Positions 44,115 through 53,036 of a stretch of 64,000 bases of DNA are shown in pieces. The notes beneath the pieces were generated by a model. It worked only from the letters and a program-made list of their open reading frames with translations. It had not been told where the DNA came from and ran no database searches. The position numbers were made by a program, and so were the translations under genes. How positions within the stretch are numbered: position 1 is the stretch's first letter; every line of letters starts with the position of its first letter. The DNA is from Maricaulis sp048268525 (GTDB taxonomy: Bacteria; Pseudomonadota; Alphaproteobacteria; Caulobacterales; Maricaulaceae), in assembly GCF_048268525.1 (NCBI RefSeq), contig NZ_JBLWVH010000013.1, positions 25,099 through 89,098 of the forward strand, in the 5' to 3' direction.

Positions 44115-44729
44115 ATGACTGAGCAAACTGATCTCGAATTTCTCCGTGACGTCGCTGCCAGCGGCCAGCAGGCACCGTCGCTGAGTGGACGGTTTTTCGT
44201 TTGGTGGGGAGGTCTCGCGGCCCCCGCCTTGCTGGCTCATTGGTCAATCATGACCGGGATGATTGGCGTGCCGGGCGAGTTTGTCGGATTCGTCTGGCTT
44301 GTGTATGGCGTCGTTGGCATGATCGGATCAGGTCTTCTGGGCCGCAGCCTGCAGGGCAAACCCGGCCGTGGCGCCGTCAACAACCGCGGTGAAGCGGCGG
44401 CCTGGCGGGGCGTAACCTGGATGATCGCTGCCTACGCAATCGGCGCGGTTGCTGCCAATCTGCTCGGGCGCGGCCACCCAATCCTGTTCGATACCATTCC
44501 CCTTGTCGCATTTGCCGGCTATGGGCTCTCTTTCCACGTCAGCGCCCAGTTGGGTGGCGCCCGCTGGATGCAGGGCGCCGCCGTACTGGCTTGGCTGGCC
44601 AGCGGCGTCGGGCTCAGCATGACAGGAAGCTCGGACCTGTATCTGTTTTCTGCGGCAGCGGTTGCTGTCCTGGCCATCATTCCAGGCATTGTATTGTTGC
44701 GCGGGGAGCCGGCGGCGGAGGCCGGGTGA
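44115..44729 (+). CDS. Six-helix membrane protein, unknown
   Basis: 204 residues with about six hydrophobic segments (for example AAPALLAHWSIMTGMIGV, FVWLVYGVVGMIGSGLLG and AAVAVLAIIPGIVLL). It has TTGAGGAAG upstream of ATG 44115. I do not recognise a family motif. It is followed directly by a small winged-helix regulator, and such pairs of a membrane protein and its regulator are common. Confidence 0.65.
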   Translation: MTEQTDLEFLRDVAASGQQAPSLSGRFFVWWGGLAAPALLAHWSIMTGMIGVPGEFVGFVWLVYGVVGMIGSGLLGRSLQGKPGRGAVNNRGEAAAWRGVTWMIAAYAIGAVAANLLGRGHPILFDTIPLVAFAGYGLSFHVSAQLGGARWMQGAAVLAWLASGVGLSMTGSSDLYLFSAAAVAVLAIIPGIVLLRGEPAAEAG

Positions 44730-45029
44730 ATGTCTGCACCATTTGATGCCACAAATCTCGATGACGTAATCCATGGCAAGCTCCGCCTGGCAATCATGGC
44801 GTATCTGTCAGCGGCCAGCGACGCGACGTTTGGAGAAATCAAACAACGAACCAGCGCGTCGGATGGCAATCTGTCGGTGCATCTGCGCAAGCTGGAAGAA
44901 GCCGGATATATCGACATCGAAAAACGATTTGTGGACCGGAAGCCGCAGACCCGAGCCGCATTGACCGCATCAGGCCGGACGGCGTGGCTGGCCTATCTCG
45001 ATCAGTTGCGAACGCTGATTCAGCCCTGA
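44730..45029 (+). CDS. Small winged-helix transcriptional regulator
   Basis: 99 residues of the single-domain winged-helix type (HTH_34, related to the MarR/PadR and DUF2087 groups). The helix-turn-helix spans LRLAIMAYLSAASDATFGEI and SDGNLSVHLRKLEEAGYI, and the wing is ADIEKRFVDRKPQTR-like. No ligand domain is present. The ATG abuts the TGA of the membrane-protein gene, so the two are co-expressed and may regulate each other. It is convergent with the downstream acetyltransferase. Confidence 0.85.
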   Translation: MSAPFDATNLDDVIHGKLRLAIMAYLSAASDATFGEIKQRTSASDGNLSVHLRKLEEAGYIDIEKRFVDRKPQTRAALTASGRTAWLAYLDQLRTLIQP

Positions 45030-45041
45030 AGCCGCCAAAAT

Positions 45042-45599
45042 TCAGGCGGCGTGGCGGTCGGGTCGGTGGTGCCAAGCTATGACATCAACACCGTGATTTC
45101 GCCGCGTTTCACCCTGACGAAAGCCGGCCTTCTCAAGCACACGGTGAGATGCATCGCGGTCATCGCGCGTATGTGCGACCACTGATGTCACCCGCGCGTG
45201 CGAATAGGCCCAGTCGAGGAGTGCCATCACACCCTCGGTTGCCAGCCCTTGTTCGCGATAAGATATCAGCATGGAATAACCGATCTCGATCACCCCATCC
45301 CGGTCTGGCCCGCCCTTGAATCCCCCCACACCGAGCAAGCGATTCATCACCGGCGAGATGTACACCCACGAATACCAGCCTGTGTCGGACGGGTGAGCCA
45401 ACAGCTGTTCTCGGGTCCACTCCATGGCTTGCTGGTCCATCAGTTCGGGCGGCCATGTCGGTTCCGGCTCGACACCAAGCACACGAAAAAACGCGGCCCT
45501 ATCATCAAGCTGTAGCGAAGCGAGCTCGGCATTGAGCGCGAGAAGCCGCAGACGCGGCGAAGCGATTTCGATCGGCTTCGGCATAAGCGTGGAATCCAT
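45042..45599 (-). CDS. GNAT N-acetyltransferase, RimJ/RimL type
   Basis: About 185 residues from ATG 45599 (MDSTLMPKPIEIASPRLRLL); ATG 45584 is the alternative, and an open frame extends to 45704. The GNAT fold shows GVIEIGYSMLISYREQGLAT and VAHTRDDRDASHRVLEKAGF, typical of acetylation of protein N-termini or ribosomal proteins. The acceptor is not known. It lies between a convergent regulator and lpdA, with 193 bp upstream and no clear promoter seen. Confidence 0.82.
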   Translation of the reverse strand: MDSTLMPKPIEIASPRLRLLALNAELASLQLDDRAAFFRVLGVEPEPTWPPELMDQQAMEWTREQLLAHPSDTGWYSWVYISPVMNRLLGVGGFKGGPDRDGVIEIGYSMLISYREQGLATEGVMALLDWAYSHARVTSVVAHTRDDRDASHRVLEKAGFRQGETRRNHGVDVIAWHHRPDRHAA

Positions 45600-45792
45600 G
45601 ATTTCAACCAAACAGACTAGCCGCAGCGAGTTGTTCTGGCCCGAGCTGTACAATAGCGCGCCAGATCCGGCCCGACTACAACCGCCTCGCGTCGTAGCCA
45701 GCACTCAGACCCGGGTCGCGCTCCAGTCCAACTGATCCGCTATATCTGCGACACGGTGATGACGTCGCCCAATTCGGTTCGCGGGTATCTGG

Positions 45793-47193
45793 TCAGGATT
45801 GCATCGTCCAGCCCTCAACACCCATCGCGGCCTGACGAATAGCCTCGGTCAAAGTCGGGTGCGGGTGACACGTTCGTGCAACGTCCTCGGACGCCGCGCG
45901 GAACTCCATCGCCACACACAACTCTCCGATCATTTCGCCGACATTGGCACCGATCATGTGGGCGCCAAGTATTTCATCGGTTTCGGCATCCGCGAGGATT
46001 TTCACAAAGCCGTCGGTAGCGTGGTTGGTGCGCGCCCGGGAATTGGCCTGGAAGGGGAATTTGCCCTTCTTGTACTTTCGTCCCGATGCCTTGAGCTCAT
46101 CCTCGGTCAGTCCGACGCTGGCGATTTCCGGTGCAGTGTAGACGACGCCCGGAATCACGCCGTAGTTCACATGCCCCGCCTTGCCGGCAATCCGTTCCGC
46201 GCAGGCGACGCCTTCATCTTCGGCCTTGTGCGCCAACATGGGGCCATGCGTGCAGTCGCCGACAACCCATATATTGTCCGCCGAAGTGCGGTAGTGATCA
46301 TGCGCAATGAAGCCGCGCTGATCGGTCTCGATACCGACAGTTTCCAGCCCCAACCCTTCGGTGAACGGACGGCGGCCGATACAGACCAGAACGGTGTCGG
46401 CCTCGATCGTCTCGGCATCCCCCCCAGAGGCCGGCTCCAGCGCTACCGCGAGGCTTTCGCCAGACGAATCGACGCCGGTCACCTTGGTGCCCAATTTGAA
46501 GTCCATGCCCTGCTTGGCAAATGTACGCTGTGCGGTCTTCGCCAACTCGCTGTCCATGCCCGGCAGAATCCGGTCGAGATACTCCACTACGGTCACTTGG
46601 GCGCCAAGGCGACGCCATACAGAACCGAGTTCAAGCCCGATCACGCCGGCACCAATCAGGACCAGCTTTCCAGGTACCTTCTCCAGCGCAAGGGCACCTG
46701 TGGACGACACAACCCGCTTTTCATCAATGGTGACACCAGGAAGCGGCGTTACTTCCGACCCGGTCGCAATGACAATGTTTTTTGTCTTGAGCGTCGAATT
46801 GCCCGTCTCCGCCTCAACCTCGACATTGCCCGGGCCTGCGATCCGACCGCGCCCGCGTATATAGTCGACGCCGTTCTTCTTGAAGAGGAACTCGATTCCC
46901 TTGGTCAAACCGTCGACGGCTTCATCTTTTTGCCCAAGCATGGCGTCCAGATCGAGTTCGACAGGCCCTGTCTTGATGCCAAGATCGGCGAATTGTGTGC
47001 TGGCTGTTTCAAACAGTTCGGAGGCGTGCAGCAAGGCTTTCGAAGGGATGCAACCTACATTCAGGCAAGTCCCGCCCAGTGTCCCCCGCATTTCGACACA
47101 AGCCGTTTTCAGGCCGAGTTGGCCGGCGCGGATGGCGCAGTTGTATCCACCGGGCCCGCCGCCAATGATTACGATATCATACGTGTCGGACAT
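45793..47193 (-). CDS. lpdA: Dihydrolipoyl dehydrogenase (E3)
   Basis: 466 residues from ATG 47193, with GAGGCGAGC before it; the open frame extends upstream but without family sequence. It reoxidises lipoyl groups of 2-oxoglutarate dehydrogenase. The redox pair is GGTCLNVGCIPSKALLHAS, the FAD site is IVIIGGGPGGYNCAIRAG, the NAD site is LVLIGAGVIGLELGSV, and the C-terminal His-Glu is in CHPHPTLTEAIRQA. It is the last gene of the oxoglutarate dehydrogenase cluster. Confidence 0.95.
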   Translation of the reverse strand: MSDTYDIVIIGGGPGGYNCAIRAGQLGLKTACVEMRGTLGGTCLNVGCIPSKALLHASELFETASTQFADLGIKTGPVELDLDAMLGQKDEAVDGLTKGIEFLFKKNGVDYIRGRGRIAGPGNVEVEAETGNSTLKTKNIVIATGSEVTPLPGVTIDEKRVVSSTGALALEKVPGKLVLIGAGVIGLELGSVWRRLGAQVTVVEYLDRILPGMDSELAKTAQRTFAKQGMDFKLGTKVTGVDSSGESLAVALEPASGGDAETIEADTVLVCIGRRPFTEGLGLETVGIETDQRGFIAHDHYRTSADNIWVVGDCTHGPMLAHKAEDEGVACAERIAGKAGHVNYGVIPGVVYTAPEIASVGLTEDELKASGRKYKKGKFPFQANSRARTNHATDGFVKILADAETDEILGAHMIGANVGEMIGELCVAMEFRAASEDVARTCHPHPTLTEAIRQAAMGVEGWTMQS

Positions 47194-47291
47194 GCTCGCC
47201 TCGTTCTGCTCACCGCAATCGCGGCCTGTTGATCCTATATGCCCCCGCGAGGGCCATGGTGTAAGGGGTAAAAGCGTGTTGCCGCAGCCAA

Positions 47292-47837
47292 TCAGCGGTT
47301 CCGGAACAGATGCCTCGGGATGGCCCCGGCCTGGCGCAGGATGATCATTACGATCAAGCCGACGAGAAGCAGTCCATTGACAACCCAATCCGCCGGCGCA
47401 GGCGTTGAAGCCACCCAAAGGTCGTACGTTGAATTTGACGAGTAGACCACCCATCCGGTCAGATCAAACACCACCGCCGCCGTGTAGACGGGCAGCACCG
47501 CTGCGTATCGAAGCGCCAACAATACAGTGCTCGCCGCGTAACAAACTGCATTCGCGACAGTGAGCAAGACCAGCAAGGGTCCCATCGTCTCCACGACAAT
47601 GATCAGACTTGGATTGATACCGGCAGATACCGCATCTCCAAGTTTGATGGCGAGGACATCGAATGCGGACGACAGCTGGTTGAACGCCCAGGCGCCAATC
47701 GCAACAACCAGCACCCACCTAGCCGAGAACAACGCCAAATTCATTGTCAAACCCAAGCCCCTTGTGTTGGACACAGCCCGCTTTTCCAAAACTTGGCTGC
47801 CGGCCACTACGGCATCGACCCCCAATGGGCCGATCAC
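47292..47837 (-). CDS. Small membrane protein, unknown
   Basis: Up to 181 residues from GTG 47837, which overlaps the stop of the upstream gene (GTGA); ATG 47744 (MNLALFSARWVLVV) starts directly at the first membrane helix and may be the real start. Four hydrophobic segments are visible. There is no family motif I recognise. It forms a pair with the next upstream membrane-protein gene between odhB and lpdA. Confidence 0.55.
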   Translation of the reverse strand: MIGPLGVDAVVAGSQVLEKRAVSNTRGLGLTMNLALFSARWVLVVAIGAWAFNQLSSAFDVLAIKLGDAVSAGINPSLIIVVETMGPLLVLLTVANAVCYAASTVLLALRYAAVLPVYTAAVVFDLTGWVVYSSNSTYDLWVASTPAPADWVVNGLLLVGLIVMIILRQAGAIPRHLFRNR

Positions 47838-48280
47838 GCCTTGCCGGGAATTACGCGCAAGCCAAGCGCAAGCGCTCCAGCCGCGATGAGCGTTTCCACT
47901 GTAAACAGGAGCCAGTCCAGCAAGTCCGGGTCAAGAAACTCATCAAACCTGGCTTGTTGATGGGCGGCCACATCCTCGGGCCGGACACTGAAACCGATCC
48001 ACATCGCCTGATCGACCAGATAAACAGCCATCGTGAGCCATACCAACCAACGCGCGCCGCGCCAGATCGCCCAAGCAAGAACAAAATAGCCAATCTGGAG
48101 TGCCAGGGACAATGCCGACAGGACCAGTCCGGTTTCAGCGAGCATCCGTGTCACCGAGACCGAGTAACCAAGCTGCCCCTCGACCCCGGCCTGGTGCAGA
48201 AACCCGGCGATTGGTGACCGCATCCCGTACACGCCCCGCAAGGCCGCCAGCATGACAAGGACATGTCTGAGCAGCGGCAC
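47834..48280 (-). CDS. Small membrane protein, unknown
   Basis: 148 residues with about four hydrophobic segments (LLRHVLVMLAALRGVYG, LVLSALSLALQIGYFVLAWA, WLVWLTMAVYLVDQAMWIGF and LLFTVETLIAAGALALGLRV). No known motif. It starts 10 bp after the odhB stop and overlaps the following gene by 4 bp, so both small proteins are in the odhB transcript. Confidence 0.6.
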   Translation of the reverse strand: MPLLRHVLVMLAALRGVYGMRSPIAGFLHQAGVEGQLGYSVSVTRMLAETGLVLSALSLALQIGYFVLAWAIWRGARWLVWLTMAVYLVDQAMWIGFSVRPEDVAAHQQARFDEFLDPDLLDWLLFTVETLIAAGALALGLRVIPGKA

Positions 48281-48290
48281 GGCCTGTCTC

Positions 48291-49826
48291 CTACAGGTCG
48301 AACATCATGCGTTGAGGATCTTCCAGATTCTCCTTCACCCGCACGAGGTAGGTCACGGCTTCCTTGCCGTCGACGATCCGGTGATCGTAGGACAGGGCGA
48401 GATACATCATCGGCTTGATGACGACCTGACCATTCTCGGCCATCGGGCGCTCCTGGATCTTGTGCATTCCCAGAATGCCCGACTGGGGCGCGTTGAGGAT
48501 CGGCATCGACATCAGCGAGCCATACACACCGCCATTCGAGATGGTGAAGGTCGCGCCCTGCATCTCGTCGATGGAGAGCTTGCCATCACGGGCCCGCTTG
48601 CCGAGACGGATGATCTCTTTTTCAATTTCGGCGAGGGTCATCTGGTCAGCGTCCCGGACGACCGGAACCACCAGACCGCGATCAGTACCAACCGCGACAC
48701 CCATGTCATAGTAATTCTTGTAGATGATGTCGGCGCCGTCGATTTCGGCATTGACCGCAGGCACTTCCTTTAGGGCGTGGCAACAAGCCTTCACGAAGAA
48801 GCTCATAAAGCCCAGCTTGACGCCATGCTTGGCGACGAAGGCCTCCTGATGCGCCTTGCGGGCCGCCATGATCGCCGACATGTCGGCTTCATTGTAGGTC
48901 GTCAGGATGGCAGCGGCGTTCTGGGCATCCTTCAATCGCTTGGCGATCGTCTGGCGCAGGCGGGTCATCCGGACGCGTTCTTCGCGAGGCCCCGTCTCGC
49001 GAGGAGCAGCAGGCGCGGCAGCAGCAGCCGGAGCGGCTTTTGGCACAGCCTTGGGGGCCGCCGGCGCACTTGCAGCGGCCTTCAGCGCATCACCCTTGGT
49101 GATACGGCCATCCTTGCCGGTCCCGTCGATCGCGCCGGCATCCAGCTTGTTCTCTTCGATGACCCGGGCCGCGGACGGCATGGTCTTGGTTTCGTTCGCG
49201 TTCGTGGCGGACTGGCTTTCTGCGGCTGGCGCAGCATTGGCAGCACCACCCTCGCCAATACGGGCGACCGCATCGCCAGGCGCAACCGTGTCGCCCTCGG
49301 CAACCAACAGCTCGGAGACAACACCAGCAACGGGAGACGGAACTTCAACCGCCACCTTGTCGGTTTCGATCTCGACCAGCGCCTGGTCGATCTCCACCAC
49401 GTCACCGGCTTTCACGAGCCACGCTCCGATTGTTCCCTCGGTTACGCTTTCACCCATCTGCGGCACGGTGGCTTCGACGGTCCCACCCGAGCCGGCGGCC
49501 TTGGGCTCGTTGTCTTCCGGTTCCGCAGCGGCCGCCGGTGCCGCAACCTGGCTGTCCTCAGCCGGTTCGCTTGCAGCTGGCGCACCAGCGCCCGCAGCCT
49601 CGATCACGGCCAACTTGGCGCCGATTTCAACATTGTCGCCTTCAGCCGCGAAAATCTCGCCCATAACGCCATCCGTTTCGGCGCGGACCTCAACGGCGAC
49701 CTTGTCGGTTTCCAGCTCAACCAGGACATCATCCCGGGAGACCGCGTCGCCGGTCTTGACCATCCAGCTGCCCACGGTGGCTTCGGTGACGCTCTCGCCG
49801 AGCTGCGGCACGGTGATATCGGTCAT
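48291..49826 (-). CDS. odhB: 2-oxoglutarate dehydrogenase E2 with two lipoyl domains
   Basis: 511 residues, longer than the single-lipoyl form. Two lipoyl domains, at residues 2-75 and about 112-187, each carry the lysine in ETDKVAVEV (VLVELETDKVAVEV and ALVEIETDKVAVEV). Ala/Pro-rich linkers separate them and a peripheral subunit-binding domain (PSAARVIEENKLDAGAI). The C-terminal catalytic domain ends with YDHRIVDGKEAVTYLVR, holding the catalytic His. It transfers succinyl groups to CoA in the TCA cycle. Start ATG has GGAAAGACGAGAG upstream; sucA lies 36 bp before. Confidence 0.96.
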   Translation of the reverse strand: MTDITVPQLGESVTEATVGSWMVKTGDAVSRDDVLVELETDKVAVEVRAETDGVMGEIFAAEGDNVEIGAKLAVIEAAGAGAPAASEPAEDSQVAAPAAAAEPEDNEPKAAGSGGTVEATVPQMGESVTEGTIGAWLVKAGDVVEIDQALVEIETDKVAVEVPSPVAGVVSELLVAEGDTVAPGDAVARIGEGGAANAAPAAESQSATNANETKTMPSAARVIEENKLDAGAIDGTGKDGRITKGDALKAAASAPAAPKAVPKAAPAAAAAPAAPRETGPREERVRMTRLRQTIAKRLKDAQNAAAILTTYNEADMSAIMAARKAHQEAFVAKHGVKLGFMSFFVKACCHALKEVPAVNAEIDGADIIYKNYYDMGVAVGTDRGLVVPVVRDADQMTLAEIEKEIIRLGKRARDGKLSIDEMQGATFTISNGGVYGSLMSMPILNAPQSGILGMHKIQERPMAENGQVVIKPMMYLALSYDHRIVDGKEAVTYLVRVKENLEDPQRMMFDL

Positions 49827-49862
49827 GTCTCTCGTCTTTCCTTCAAAAAGGTTGGTCGGCCC

Positions 49863-52847
49863 TTACGACAGGGCTTCGTCGACCAGGGCGTCTTGTTGCT
49901 GCTTGTGCTTGGAAGCAATGCCGGTCGCCGTCGAGGCCGTCGGCGCGCGGCCGACATAGCGCGGCCGCTGGGCCGTTCCGCCGACCTTGCCCAGCACAAA
50001 CTCGATATTCGGCTCGACAAAGGTCCAGTAGCCCATATTGCGCGGCTCTTCCTGGCACCAGACAATCTCGGCGTTCGGGAACCGCCCCAGCTCGGCGATC
50101 AATGCCTTGTAGGGGAAGGGGTAGAGCTGCTCGACCCGCATCAGGTAGACATCGTCTGTGCCCCGACTTTCGCGTTCTTCCAGCAGATCATAATAGACCT
50201 TGCCGGTGCACAGCACGACGCGCCGGATCTCGTCATCGGCCTTCAGCTTGACCGAAGTCTGCCGGATCTCACCCTCGGGACGCGATGCCTCGTCGGCATC
50301 ATCCCAGAGCACCCGGTGGAAGGACGAACCCGGCCCCATGGCGGCGAGCTGCGAGACACAGCGCTTGTGCCGCAGCAGGCTCTTGGGCGTCATGATGACC
50401 AGAGGCGTCCGGAAGTTGCGGTGGATCTGGCGACGCAGGATGTGGAAGTAGTTCGCCGGCGTCGAGCAATTCGCCACCTGCATGTTGTCTTCGGCGCACA
50501 GCTGCAGGAAGCGTTCGGGGCGCGCTGAAGAGTGCTCGGGCCCCTGCCCCTCATAGCCGTGCGGCAACAACATGGTCAGACCGGACATGCGCAGCCATTT
50601 GCGCTCACCGGACGAGATAAACTGGTCAATGATCACCTGGGCGCCATTGGTGAAGTCACCAAACTGGGCCTCCCACATGACCAGCGTGTTCGGCGCCGAC
50701 AGCGAGTAGCCATACTCAAAGCCAAGCACGGCTTCTTCCGACAGCATGGAGTCGATGACTTCATACTTCTTCTGATCCGCCGTCAGGTGGTTGAGCGGCG
50801 TGTATTTCTCGGCGTTTTCCTGGTCGATGATGTGCGAGTGGCGCTGCGAGAATGTACCGCGGCCGCAATCCTGACCCGACAGGCGAACCGGGAAACCCTC
50901 TGTAAGGAGGGTGCCGAAGGCCAGATGTTCAGCGGTCGCCCAGTCAATGCCGGTGCCAGTCTCGATCGCTTCCCGGCGGCTGCCGATGACGCGTTTCAGG
51001 GTGCGATGGATATTGATCCCGTCCGGAACCTCGGTCATCGCCATGCCGACCGTCATCAGGCTCTCTGTGGTGGCCGATGTTTCGCCGCGACGGTCATCGC
51101 CCTCGGCCAGACCCAGACCGGACCAGCGCCCGTCGAGCCAGTCGGCCTTCTTGGGCTCGAAATCCTTGCCGGCGTTGAATTCCTTCTCGAGGAAGGTGTC
51201 GAACTCGTTCTCGATCGCCTCGGCCTCGGCGGCGGTCAGCACGCCTTCGGCGAGAAGCCGGTCCTGATACTTCTTTTTGACCGGCGGCATGTCCTTGATG
51301 ATGCGGTACATGATCGGCTGGGTGAAGGTCGGGTCATCGCCTTCATTGTGCCCGTAACGGCGGTAGCAGATCATGTCGATGACCACGTCCTTGCCGAACA
51401 GCTGACGGTATTCCGTCGCCATGCGGGTGGCATGGGTCACCGCTTCCGGATCATCACCATTGACGTGGAAAATCGGTGCCTGGACCATCAGGGCCACATC
51501 CGAGCAATACGGGCTGGAACGGCTGTCCTTGGGGTCGGTGGTGAAGCCGATCTGGTTGTTGACGATGAAGTGGATCGCCCCGCCGGTGCGGTGGCCGCGC
51601 AGGCCTGACAGGCCGAGACACTCGGTCACGATGCCCTGGCCGGCGAAGGCCGCATCACCGTGCAGGAGGAGAGGCAGGACGCTCGATCGCGGCGTGCCCG
51701 CTTTCTTGCGGCAGTTCTCTTCCTGCTTGGCCCGGGCCTTGCCGAGCACCACCGGATCAACCGCTTCCAGGTGGGACGGATTGGCGGTCAGCGACAGGTG
51801 AACCTTGTTGCCGTCAAACTCTCGGTCCGACGAGGCCCCCAGGTGATACTTCACATCACCGGAACCGAACTCTTCCTCGCCCTGGGTATTGCCGCCCTGG
51901 AACTCATGGAAGATCTGGTGGTAGGGCTTGCCCATCACCGAGGCGAGCACGTTGAGGCGGCCGCGGTGCGGCATGCCGATGATGATGTCCTCGACGCCCA
52001 TCGAGCCGCCACGCTTGATGACCTGCTCGAGCGCCGGAACCATGCTCTCGCCGCCATCCACGCCGAACCGCTTGGTACCCGGGTAGCGTTTGTGCAGGAA
52101 TTGCTCGAAGCGCTCGCATTCGATCAGCTTCGACAGGATCGCGATCTTGCCTTCACGGGTGAAGGAGATGTCCTTGTCCGGTCCCTCGAAGCGCTCCTGC
52201 AACCAGGATTTCTCCTCGGGATTGGAGATATGCATGAACTCGACACCGACCGGTCCGCAATAGGTGCGCTTGAGAATGTCGAGCATCACCCGCGGGGTCG
52301 CGGTCTCAAGACCGAGATAGCCGTCGATGAAGACTTCCTCGTCGAGCGCCGCGCCCGTGAAGCCGTAGGTCGCCGGATCCAGCTCGGCCTGATAGCCGAA
52401 ATCGGTCAGCCCCAGCGGATCGAGATCGGCCGCCAGGTGGCCGCGCATCCGGTAGGCGCGGATCATCATGATGGCGCGGATCGACGCTTGGGTGGCCGAG
52501 CGAACGTCCTCGGCGCTGGCGCCGGGATTGGTCGCCGCGACATGATTGGCCACCTTGTCGACCATCGCGCCTTCGTCCGGACCGATATCGCCGAGAGCCG
52601 ACACCATTTCGCCATTGGCCTGACGCGGCCAGTCGGCGCGCTTCCAGGCCGGGCCGCGGGCAGCATGCGAGCTGTCGCCCGGCGCATCGCCCATGGCAGC
52701 AAAGAAGGCTTTCCAGCTGGGTGGTACCGAATTCGGATCCGAGGCGTAGGCGGCGGCCATCTGTTCAAGATAGACGGCGTTGGCGCCCTGGAGGAACGAG
52801 GTGTCCAGGAAGTTCTGGTTTTCTTGGGAGCGGTTTTGGTCAGACAT
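49863..52847 (-). CDS. sucA: 2-oxoglutarate dehydrogenase E1
   Basis: 994 residues, normal length. It decarboxylates 2-oxoglutarate with thiamine diphosphate. The N-terminus matches the family (NFLDTSFLQGANAVYLEQMA), the cofactor site is LHGDAAFAGQGIVTECL with IHFIVNNQIGFTT, and GMPHRGRLNVLASVMGKPYH is diagnostic. It is followed by odhB and lies 189 bp downstream of sucD, with a terminator in between, so it may have its own promoter. Confidence 0.97.
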   Translation of the reverse strand: MSDQNRSQENQNFLDTSFLQGANAVYLEQMAAAYASDPNSVPPSWKAFFAAMGDAPGDSSHAARGPAWKRADWPRQANGEMVSALGDIGPDEGAMVDKVANHVAATNPGASAEDVRSATQASIRAIMMIRAYRMRGHLAADLDPLGLTDFGYQAELDPATYGFTGAALDEEVFIDGYLGLETATPRVMLDILKRTYCGPVGVEFMHISNPEEKSWLQERFEGPDKDISFTREGKIAILSKLIECERFEQFLHKRYPGTKRFGVDGGESMVPALEQVIKRGGSMGVEDIIIGMPHRGRLNVLASVMGKPYHQIFHEFQGGNTQGEEEFGSGDVKYHLGASSDREFDGNKVHLSLTANPSHLEAVDPVVLGKARAKQEENCRKKAGTPRSSVLPLLLHGDAAFAGQGIVTECLGLSGLRGHRTGGAIHFIVNNQIGFTTDPKDSRSSPYCSDVALMVQAPIFHVNGDDPEAVTHATRMATEYRQLFGKDVVIDMICYRRYGHNEGDDPTFTQPIMYRIIKDMPPVKKKYQDRLLAEGVLTAAEAEAIENEFDTFLEKEFNAGKDFEPKKADWLDGRWSGLGLAEGDDRRGETSATTESLMTVGMAMTEVPDGINIHRTLKRVIGSRREAIETGTGIDWATAEHLAFGTLLTEGFPVRLSGQDCGRGTFSQRHSHIIDQENAEKYTPLNHLTADQKKYEVIDSMLSEEAVLGFEYGYSLSAPNTLVMWEAQFGDFTNGAQVIIDQFISSGERKWLRMSGLTMLLPHGYEGQGPEHSSARPERFLQLCAEDNMQVANCSTPANYFHILRRQIHRNFRTPLVIMTPKSLLRHKRCVSQLAAMGPGSSFHRVLWDDADEASRPEGEIRQTSVKLKADDEIRRVVLCTGKVYYDLLEERESRGTDDVYLMRVEQLYPFPYKALIAELGRFPNAEIVWCQEEPRNMGYWTFVEPNIEFVLGKVGGTAQRPRYVGRAPTASTATGIASKHKQQQDALVDEALS

Positions 52848-52972
52848 ATTGGGGGGAGGCCTGAGTCAGGAGTGTGTCTGGATGGGGTTAAACCGAGTGG
52901 GTTAACCAACCCTCTATGCCCAATCCGGTCAGCACGAAAGGGATTCGCACGGGTCTGCTGCCAAGATGGTGA

Positions 52973-53008
52973 CAAAACAAAACCGCGCCCCGGAAACCCG
53001 GAGCGCGG
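52973..53008 (-). terminator. Rho-independent terminator for sucD
   Basis: On the minus strand CCGCGCTCCGG pairs with CCGGGGCGCGG (one G-U) at 52983-53008 with a 4-base loop, then TTTTGTTTTG at 52973-52982. It lies 28 bp after the sucD stop and would split sucCD from sucAB transcription. Confidence 0.8.
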
Positions 53009-53036
53009 CTTGTCGACATCGCGATGGTGTCGGCAA

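Noticed and set aside
52886..52907. GGTTAAACC and GGTTAACC upstream of sucA, resembling a CtrA TTAA-N7-TTAA site
   Set aside because: The TTAA spacing is ten bases rather than seven, so it does not fit CtrA. A different operator is possible but I cannot support it.
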